Shown: piece by piece, positions 54,718 to 61,400 of the stretch
Layout of the letters: each line of letters opens with the position of its first letter
How positions within the stretch are numbered: the stretch's first letter is position 1
NCBI GenBank assembly: GCA_000619965.1
Contig: KK211046.1
Location: 1 to 63,965, forward strand
Origin: Propionibacteriaceae bacterium P6A17
Lineage (GTDB): Bacteria; Actinomycetota; Actinomycetes; Propionibacteriales; Propionibacteriaceae
Length of the DNA: 63,965 nt
Reading direction: 5' to 3'
Position numbers and translations under genes: made by a program
Notes under the pieces: model-generated
Databases searched by the model: none
Told to the model about the DNA's origin: nothing
The model's input: the letters and a program-made list of their open reading frames with translations, nothing else

Positions 54718-55242
54718 GTGCAACCTACTGCTACTGGCTGCGTAATGGTTACCTGTGTCGCGCTTCTCCTCGTCGGGTGTCACTCGAACAGCTCAGAGCC
54801 TTCGTCGGGCTCGTCGTTCGGGGACATGCCTGCCCCTCCCGAACGGTCGGAACCGACAAAGGGCCCTGCTCTGGATGAAGAGCTGGTCGATCAGGCTGCA
54901 CGCAACCTACCGGGTGCGAAGTCGTACACCGAGGCGGGGGAGTTGCTTGGAGACCGGCCGACCGCCGTCGTCACACCTGACCCAGCATTTCCCGGGCTGG
55001 CGGTATTGGCCGCTTGTGCTGCAGACGAATCAACGAACCGGACGCTGAAACTTGCCATCACGCAGGGCGGGAAACTCATTGGAGAGGTTGCGGTCGACTG
55101 TGCCGATCCGCAGCACCCAGAGACCGCAGTCGCCACCTACCAACCCCAGCAGTTTTCGGCCCACGGTGGCAACGTGAACGTCACCATCGATCCGCCGATC
55201 CCGGCCCGTTATTCGCTCAGAATCCTGGGTATCAACAACTGA
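54718..55242 (+). CDS. Putative lipoprotein of unknown function
   Basis: This 174-residue protein has a short hydrophobic N-terminus ending in ALLLVGC (Cys about residue 21), a plausible lipobox although the N-region lacks basic residues. The mature part starts Ser/Pro-rich and contains FPGLAVLAACAADESTNRTL, GGKLIGEVAVDCADP and a C-terminal PARYSLRILGI. Two further Cys could form a disulfide. The GTG start at 54718 has AGGGAAGGGG 7 nt upstream. Base composition is visibly lower in GC than the core genes. It begins 135 bp after tRNA-Leu and 24 bp before a secreted-protein gene on the same strand, so the two form one unit. Confidence 0.68.
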   Translation: MQPTATGCVMVTCVALLLVGCHSNSSEPSSGSSFGDMPAPPERSEPTKGPALDEELVDQAARNLPGAKSYTEAGELLGDRPTAVVTPDPAFPGLAVLAACAADESTNRTLKLAITQGGKLIGEVAVDCADPQHPETAVATYQPQQFSAHGGNVNVTIDPPIPARYSLRILGINN

Positions 55243-55266
55243 TCCAAGGAGTAATAGAGAGGAATT

Positions 55267-55818
55267 GTGGCTAGCCTCGCATTGAGCGCGGTCCTACTCG
55301 TCCAGACGAGTCTGGCATCGGCGGCGGGCACTGCGAAGGATCACGGGGACGACGCTGTCCGACCTCTGGCGGTTCCCTCTTGTCCCTTGCCGGACGGGAA
55401 GTGGCCGGCGCCCCAAGTGACGGTGGCCAAGAGTCAAGCTGACGTCTACATCAGCGGAAGCTTGAGGGCGCGTGGAACTGGGCCTGCGACGCTCACGATT
55501 TCTCAAGGGAGGACGACCACCACCACAGGAACGGTGAGCGCTTCTGTTCGTGCCGAAGCGGGGGTGATCTTCGCCAAGGCCACCGCCGAAGTCTGCGGCA
55601 GCCTGTCTCGGAGCACGACGACGAGTACCACCACCTCCTATTCCGTCAATGTCGTGGCCGGGAGAACCGTGGAGATCGAGGCAGGTTCCCACAGAGTGGG
55701 TTTCAAGACAGTCGTTCGGAAGTACCTCTCCACCTTTCGCTGGGCCACCTACAGCGGAACTGCTGCATTTCCGCGCTCGAGCGGAACGGTTTGGTACATC
55801 CACAGATGTGTTGCGTGA
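55267..55818 (+). CDS. Secreted Thr/Ser-rich beta protein of unknown function
   Basis: This 183-residue protein has a signal peptide (LALSAVLLVQTSLASAA, likely cleaved near residue 19-20). The mature part has alternating polar/apolar strands, including ATLTISQGRTTTTTGTVSAS, AEAGVIFAKATAEV and SRSTTTSTTTSYSVNVVAG, then an ending GTVWYIHRCVA. The GVIFAKA segment followed by a Ser/Thr-rich strand resembles small Streptomyces secreted proteins I recall. The amphipathic strand pattern is also that of aerolysin-type pore formers. Three cysteines remain in the mature chain. GTG 55267 has AGAGGAA just upstream. Not assigned to a family. Confidence 0.65.
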   Translation: MASLALSAVLLVQTSLASAAGTAKDHGDDAVRPLAVPSCPLPDGKWPAPQVTVAKSQADVYISGSLRARGTGPATLTISQGRTTTTTGTVSASVRAEAGVIFAKATAEVCGSLSRSTTTSTTTSYSVNVVAGRTVEIEAGSHRVGFKTVVRKYLSTFRWATYSGTAAFPRSSGTVWYIHRCVA

Positions 55819-55948
55819 GGCGGCCGGGCCAGCTTCGTCAGCCTGCTCGCACGCACTCCGGGCGGCGGAGAGACCCCTCTGAGCGCCAAGTCCGCCCCGC
55901 TCTCTCGGGCAGTTTCGGCCTGAGCAACTTGCCGTCCGCAAGGATTGA
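55819..55948. other. Spacer between convergent secreted-protein gene and broken mutarotase
   Basis: This 130-bp spacer has no gene. A small CTTGC-N5-GCAAG hairpin (55928-55942) may be a weak terminator. Confidence 0.4.
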
Positions 55949-56481
55949 CTAGGGTTCAGTGCCCTCAATCAACACCGAGATCCGCTGCGCGAGCACGTGG
56001 GTCTCGCCCGGCGTGAGGTGCAGGCAGTCGTCGCCGACGCTGGCCGCCTCGACGCAGACGAAGCCGGGCCAGCCGTCGTCGGGGACGTCGCCCTTCGTCG
56101 CGGCTCCGTCGGACCACGGGTTCCACGCGACCGTGTTGCGCGAGCCCTCCTTGTGGACGGGCAGCAGCCGACCGAGAACGGGGTCGTGGAGTTCGACGTC
56201 GGTGGCGGTGGCCGAGACCAGTTGCCAGGGGACGTTGCGCGCGAAGCCGTGCGACGGGGAGTGCTGGCCGTCGAGGCCCTTGCCGAACCACGGGAAGCAG
56301 ATCGGCACGCCGCGGCGGATGGCCGCGCCCGGCTCGAAGGTGGAGGCCTGGCTCGCCCACAGCACCGGTCCTCGCCGGCGGGCTGCCAGGCGACGACGTG
56401 CGCGCCCTGATTGAAGACCCTTGCGTGGGTGCCGTCCCTGCTGATCTCCAACCCGGGTAAGGGGTCAGTGATGCGGTCCAT
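55949..56481 (-). pseudogene. Broken D-hexose-6-phosphate mutarotase (aldose 1-epimerase family)
   Basis: From ATG 56481 (GGGAGG upstream) about 38 codons read GLEISRDGTHARVFNQGAHV and then VAWQPAGED. One base is missing near 56364-56367. Restoring a C gives EDPVLWASQAS and the frame continues as RGVPICFPWFGKG and SHGFARNVPWQLVSATATD. At about 56190 the chain jumps from DVEL to HDPVLGRLLPVHKEG, omitting roughly 100-120 residues that in YeaD-type enzymes include the catalytic His and Glu. It then ends with a normal C-terminus (AWNPWSDG, FVCVEAASV). The gene therefore has both a frameshift and an in-frame internal deletion and is surely inactive. Confidence 0.85.
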
Positions 56482-56553
56482 CGAGCCTCCCGAAACTGGT
56501 TGGAGTCCAGCCCAGGCACGCACGGCAATCGTCGGGACTGGATTAGGCGATGG

Positions 56554-56629
56554 ATTGACGTCAATATCGGAGTCACATCGCTTGACGGCGATAATGACGT
56601 CAACTAGGATGACTGCAATATCGGAGTCA
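56554..56629 (+). promoter_or_regulatory. hipBA promoter with candidate HipB operators
   Basis: TTGACG (56582-56587), 17 bp and TAGGAT (56605-56610) form a promoter. TGACGTCA palindromes lie at 56556-56563 (within the longer palindrome ATTGACGTCAAT, 56554-56565) and at 56595-56602, inside the promoter spacer. CAATATCGGAGTCA occurs at 56562-56575 and again at 56616-56629, near the expected transcript start. These paired sites are the probable autoregulatory operators. Confidence 0.65.
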
Positions 56630-56657
56630 AAGCGAGCGTGGCCACCACGGTGAGGCG

Positions 56658-56933
56658 GTGAGTTGGGTGCAGTATCAGGGCAGGGTTTCGGGTCCGGAGT
56701 CCCTCGGGCGCATGCTGCAGCAGGCGCGTCTGGTGGCCGGGCTGACCCAGCGTGAGCTCGCAGCCAAGCTGGGCACCACGCAGAAGTACATTTGGGAGTT
56801 GGAGGCCGGCAAGCCGTCGATCGTCATGGAGCGTCTGTTTGCCGCCATGCAGGCGACAGGCATGGAGCTCACGGCCACCATCAGCGTCCCCGACCCCGAT
56901 GGCGTCGATCATGGCGGCGGCGGCCATGGGTGA
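56658..56933 (+). CDS. hipB: HipB-like antitoxin, XRE helix-turn-helix
   Basis: This 91-residue DNA-binding protein has a Cro/C1-type helix-turn-helix: LGRMLQQARLVAGLTQRELA, KLGTTQKYIWELEAGKPS, VMERLFAAMQATGMEL. The C-terminus has a Gly/His-rich end (DHGGGGHG). It would neutralise HipA and repress the operon. GTG 56658 has only a weak GTGAGG upstream. The stop overlaps the hipA start by 8 bp, the usual coupled arrangement. Confidence 0.88.
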   Translation: MSWVQYQGRVSGPESLGRMLQQARLVAGLTQRELAAKLGTTQKYIWELEAGKPSIVMERLFAAMQATGMELTATISVPDPDGVDHGGGGHG

Positions 56934-58143
56934 CCTCGTCGTCGAGCTCTACGGGCAGCGGATCGGTGTGCTCCGCGGCGATTGGCGCACCTTCGACCTG
57001 ATTCCGGACCCTGCCGCCGTGGCATGCTTCGGCCTCGACTCCACTGTCCTGTCGCTCGCGGTGCCGCTGCAGGTCCGCTCCACTCGCGCACGGGCGCCGA
57101 TCCGTCGAAACTTCTTTGCTGAGCTGCTGCCGGAAGGACGGATGCGAACGCGTCTGGCGCAGACCGCTGGAGTGCCGGAGCATGACACGATCGGACTGCT
57201 CCGCCGCTACGGGCGCGACGTGGCTGGGGCATTGCAGATTTGGGATCCCGAAGCTCCCGGCGAGCCCAAGGCTCCCCGTCAAGAGCGGGTGGGGCAGGCA
57301 GAGGTTGCCCGCATGCTGGCCGAGGTGTCGGAGGAGCCCCTGGGTAACAAGCCGACCGGCGGCAAGACGTCGCTTGCCGGAGTGCAGCACAAGATCGTGT
57401 TGGCTCGCGGAGTTGGCGGTGAATGGTACCGGGTGGTCGACGGGGCACCGTCCACCCACATTCTCAAGCCCTTGCACGCGCGATATCCGACGCTCATCCA
57501 TGACGAGGAGTACGGTGCCCGGTTGGCGCGGGCTGTCGGGCTGACGAGTTTCGCCACATGGGTCGAGGAGTTCGATGGGCTCCCCGCGTTGGTGATCGAA
57601 CGTTACGACCGCGACCCGCTGGCGCCCTTGGGACGTGTGCATCAAGAGGACGGCAACCAGGTGCTCGGTGCCTCCGGTATCCAGAAGTACCAACGCAAGG
57701 GCGGTGTGGCCACGCTTGAGCGTCTGGCGCGGGCCTTCCAGCGGGCGGGTGGCACCCCAATGGTTGAGGCGCTGTTCAGCCAGCTCGTGGTGGCAGTGGG
57801 CGTCGGGAATCTCGACCTGCATGCCAAGAACATCTCCGTGCTCCATCCGATGGACGGCCCCTGTCGGCTGGCGCCCGCCTACGACATGGTGCCTCAGGCC
57901 CACCTTCCCAACGATGGGGAGCTCGCGCTGGCCGTCAACGATGTGTACCCACATGCATCGGTGACGGGAGCCGATCTGGTGGCCGAGGGTGAACGGTGGG
58001 GGCTCTCCAATGCGTCGGCGCTCGTCGAGGCGACGATCACGGACTTGGCCGCAGCGATCAGCGTTGAAGTGCCCCTGCCGGGAGCGCACCCTGGTCTGGT
58101 GGACGATATCGGCGGCTTCATCGATCGGCTTCGTCGGGGGTGA
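56926..58143 (+). CDS. hipA: HipA-family Ser/Thr kinase toxin
   Basis: This 405-residue protein has the HipA N-terminal domain (LVVELYGQRIGVLRGD, RNFFAELLPEGRMR) and kinase domain. GGKTSLAGVQHKIVLA is the family's substrate/activation segment, HILKP holds the ATP lysine, GNLDLHAKNISVL is the catalytic loop and APAYDMVP the metal site. All key residues appear intact, so the toxin should be active. E. coli HipA phosphorylates glutamyl-tRNA synthetase and induces dormancy. The target here is unknown. ATG 56926 matches the family start; ATGs at 56911 and 56899 are alternatives. Confidence 0.9.
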   Translation: MGDLVVELYGQRIGVLRGDWRTFDLIPDPAAVACFGLDSTVLSLAVPLQVRSTRARAPIRRNFFAELLPEGRMRTRLAQTAGVPEHDTIGLLRRYGRDVAGALQIWDPEAPGEPKAPRQERVGQAEVARMLAEVSEEPLGNKPTGGKTSLAGVQHKIVLARGVGGEWYRVVDGAPSTHILKPLHARYPTLIHDEEYGARLARAVGLTSFATWVEEFDGLPALVIERYDRDPLAPLGRVHQEDGNQVLGASGIQKYQRKGGVATLERLARAFQRAGGTPMVEALFSQLVVAVGVGNLDLHAKNISVLHPMDGPCRLAPAYDMVPQAHLPNDGELALAVNDVYPHASVTGADLVAEGERWGLSNASALVEATITDLAAAISVEVPLPGAHPGLVDDIGGFIDRLRRG

Positions 58144-58160
58144 CCCGACCGCGGCCCATC

Positions 58161-58227
58161 ACGACGCGCGTCCCGATGCTTGGAACGGGCGAAGATGGGC
58201 CGTTTGAAGATTCCAGACGCGCGTTGT
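58161..58227. repeat. 67-bp imperfect palindrome after hipA
   Basis: ACGACGCGCGTC (58161-58172) pairs with GACGCGCGTTGT (58216-58227) with one mismatch. Inside, TTGGAA/TTCCA and AACGGGC/GCCGTT can also pair. It lies 18 bp after the hipA stop and could end that transcript. The rest of the spacer (58228-58402) holds a perfect hairpin CGCCACG/CGTGGCG (58305-58324) in the leader of the next gene and no coding sequence. Confidence 0.5.
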
Positions 58228-58402
58228 GAGGCCGGGCGGCCGGGGCCACCCCTTGGAAGCCTCTTGTGGGAGCCCTACAACGTTTGACGCGCAGTTTCGG
58301 AAACCGCCACGTTTCTTCGTGGCGAAGGTGCAAACGCGGCCCGTGTCGCTTCCGGAATGGACCGGGGAGATGCCAGATTCGGGGTCATTGTTAGGAGGTC
58401 CC

Positions 58403-61400
58403 TTGTTCCGACGCATCGCCATCGTCAACCGCGGAGAGGCCGCCATGCGGCTCATCCACGCCGTCCGTGACCTCAACGCGGAGGGCACCCACGACCCGAT
58501 CACGACGATCGCCCTCCACACCGACGCCGAGCGCACCGCGATGTTCGCGCGTGAGGCCGACGAAGCCTGGCCACTCGGCCCGGCGTCGGCCCGCCCGTAC
58601 CTCGACCATGCGCTGCTGGCCCGGGTGCTGCGGGAGTGCCGCGCCGACGCCGTGTGGGTCGGTTGGGGCTTCGTCGCCGAGGATCCGGCGTTCGCGGAGA
58701 TGGTGGAGGAGATGGGCATCACGTTCATCGGCCCGTCGGCCGAGGCGATGCGTCAGCTCGGCGACAAGATCGGCTCGACGCGGCTCGCGGAGCAGGCAGG
58801 CGTGCCCGTCGCCGCGTGGTCGGGCGGCGGCGTCGACACCCTCGACGACGCCCTCGCCGCCGCCGAGCGCATCGGCTACCCGCTGATGCTGAAGGCCACT
58901 GCCGGTGGCGGGGGGCGCGGCATCCGTCGGGTCGATTCCGCCGACGAGCTCACCGACGCCTACCAGCGCACCCGCGACGAGGCCCAGCGCGCGTTCGGTT
59001 CTGGCACCGTCTTCCTGGAGCGGCTGGTCACCGGCGCGCGTCACGTCGAGGTGCAGCTCATCGCCGACGCGCACGGCAACGCCCACGCCCTCGGCGTGCG
59101 CGACTGCACCATCCAGCGTCGCAACCAGAAAGTCATCGAGGAGTCGGCCTCCCCACTGCTCGACGACGAGCAGGCCGCCGAGCTGAGGGCCGCGGCCGAG
59201 CGGCTGGCCCGAAGCGTGGGCTACGTCGGCGCCGGCACCGCGGAGTTCCTATACCAGCCCGACGAGCGGCTCTTCGCCTTCCTGGAGGTCAACACGCGCC
59301 TGCAGGTGGAGCACCCCATCACCGAGGTGACCACCGACTTCGACCTCGTCAAGGCGCAGATCCGCGTCGCTGCCGGCGAGGTGCTTGGCGCCCGTCCGAC
59401 GGAGTCCGGGCATGCCGTCGAGGCCCGGCTGAACGCGGAGGACCCGGACCGCGACTTCGCGCCCGCCCCCGGCCGCATCGCCAAGCTGGCATTCCCGTCG
59501 GGCCCCGGCATCCGCGTCGACACCGGCGTGGCCGTCGGCGACGAGATCCCCGCAGACTTCGACTCCATGATCGCCAAGATCATCGCCTTCGGCTGCACCC
59601 GCGACGAGGCCCTCGCCCGACTGCGCCGCGCGCTGGCCGACACCACCGTCGTGATCGAGGGCGGAGCCACCAACAAGTCCTTCCTGCTCGCGCTGCTCGA
59701 CCGCCCCGAAATGACCGGGCCTGCGGATGGGCGCTGGGCCGACACCGCGTGGATCGACCGCACCCGCGCCGACGGGGGGTTCGTCGTCGATGCCCACGCG
59801 GAGGTGGCGCTGGTCGCCGCCGCCATCGAGGGGGCCCAGGAGCAGGAGCGCGCGGAGATCCGTCGCCTGCTCGACACCGCACGCGGCGGCCGCCCGCAGA
59901 CCGGCCACAAGGCCCCGATGACCGTCGACCTCAAGCTCCGTGGCCGTACGTACCAGCTCACCTGCGCGCGTGCAGGGGGCCGCAGGTTCGTCGTCGGGCT
60001 GGGAGATCGGCAGGTCACGGCCGAGCTCGAACGCCTCGACGACGTCCATGCGCGGCTGCGCATCGAGGGACGTCCCCACCGGTTGGTCCTGGCCACGCAC
60101 GGGCCAGTGCACCTCGTCGAAGTGGACGGCGTCACGCATCGCGTCTCGCGCGACGAGGGCGGCGTACTCCGGGCGCCCGCGCCGGCGCTGGTGGTCGCCA
60201 CGCCGGTCGTGCCGGGCGACGAGGTGGCCGCAGGCCAGCCGGTGATCGTGCTGGAATCGATGAAGATGGAGACCGCGCTGGTCGCGCCCTTCGCGGCGCG
60301 CATCAAGGAGGTGCCCGTCAAGGCTGGCACACAGGTGGAGGGACTGGCCCCGCTCGTGCGGCTCGAGCCGCTCGGCGACGTCGAGGAGGCCTCCGACGAC
60401 GCCCCCGCGCCGCTCGCGCTCCCGCCCGCCGCGCCGCTCGATCCCGCCGGGCGCTGGCGCGCCGCGCTCGCCCAGCTCACCGACGCCGTGCTCGGCTTCG
60501 ACGCCCCCGCCGACGCGCTCGCCAGCTACCTCGCCGCCCGCGACGCCCATTGCCCCGACGGCGGCTGCGACGAGGTCACCGCGGCCGAGTGCGCGCTGTT
60601 CGGCACGTTCGCCGACGTCGCCGAGCTCGGCCGCAACCGCCCCGCCGGTGAACACGCCACCACCGAGCTGCGCATCCACTCGGACCGCGAGTACCTCCAC
60701 ACCTACCTGACCACGCTCGACGCCGAACGCGCGGGCCTGCCGGCCTCGTTCGTCGCACGCCTCGAGCGCGCCTTGGCGCACTACGGGGTCACGTCGCTCG
60801 ACCGCACCCCAGCGCTGGAGCAGGCAGTGTTCCGACTCTTCCTCGCACAGCAACGCGGCACGCAGTCGCTGGGGCTCGTCGTCGGCGTGCTGCAGCGCTG
60901 GCTCACCGAGCGAGCCCCCGACGGCGACCTCGCCGTCCACGCCCGCGATCAGCTCGTGCGGCTCAAGCAGGCCACCCAACTGCGTTACGCGACGCTCGGC
61001 GACCTTGCACGCTCGGTGCGGTTCCGCTGGTTCGACCAGCCACAGGTCGACGCCGAGCGCGCCGCCATCTGGCAGCGGATGCTCGACGAGGTCGCCGCGC
61101 TGGCCGCCGACCCGCAGGCCCCGGGATACGCCGACGGGATCGCGCGGCTGGTCGCCGTGCCCGAGAAGAACGACGTCACCCTCGCCGCCAGACTGGCTGC
61201 AGGCGTCACGGGGCCGGAGCCGATGCTGGAGGTCCTCGCGCGCAAGCACTACACCGACTGGGGGCTCACCGATGTCCGCGCCTTCGAGGCCGACGGCCGC
61301 CCTGTCGTGACCGGCACGTACACCGTCGAGGGGCGCCCAACGTCGCTCGTATCGGCTGTGGGCGACGTCGCCGAGCTCGGCGCCGACAGCGCCCTGGCGG

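Noticed and set aside
56752-56925. Longer hipA starting inside hipB
   Set aside because: The extra N-terminal residues are the hipB sequence read in another frame, and HipA family proteins begin at the LVVELYG strand.
58226-58402. ATG 58226 as start of the fused carboxylase
   Set aside because: The 59 extra residues do not resemble a biotin carboxylase N-terminus. The AGGAGG before TTG 58403 and the immediate IAIVNRGE motif favour the later start.
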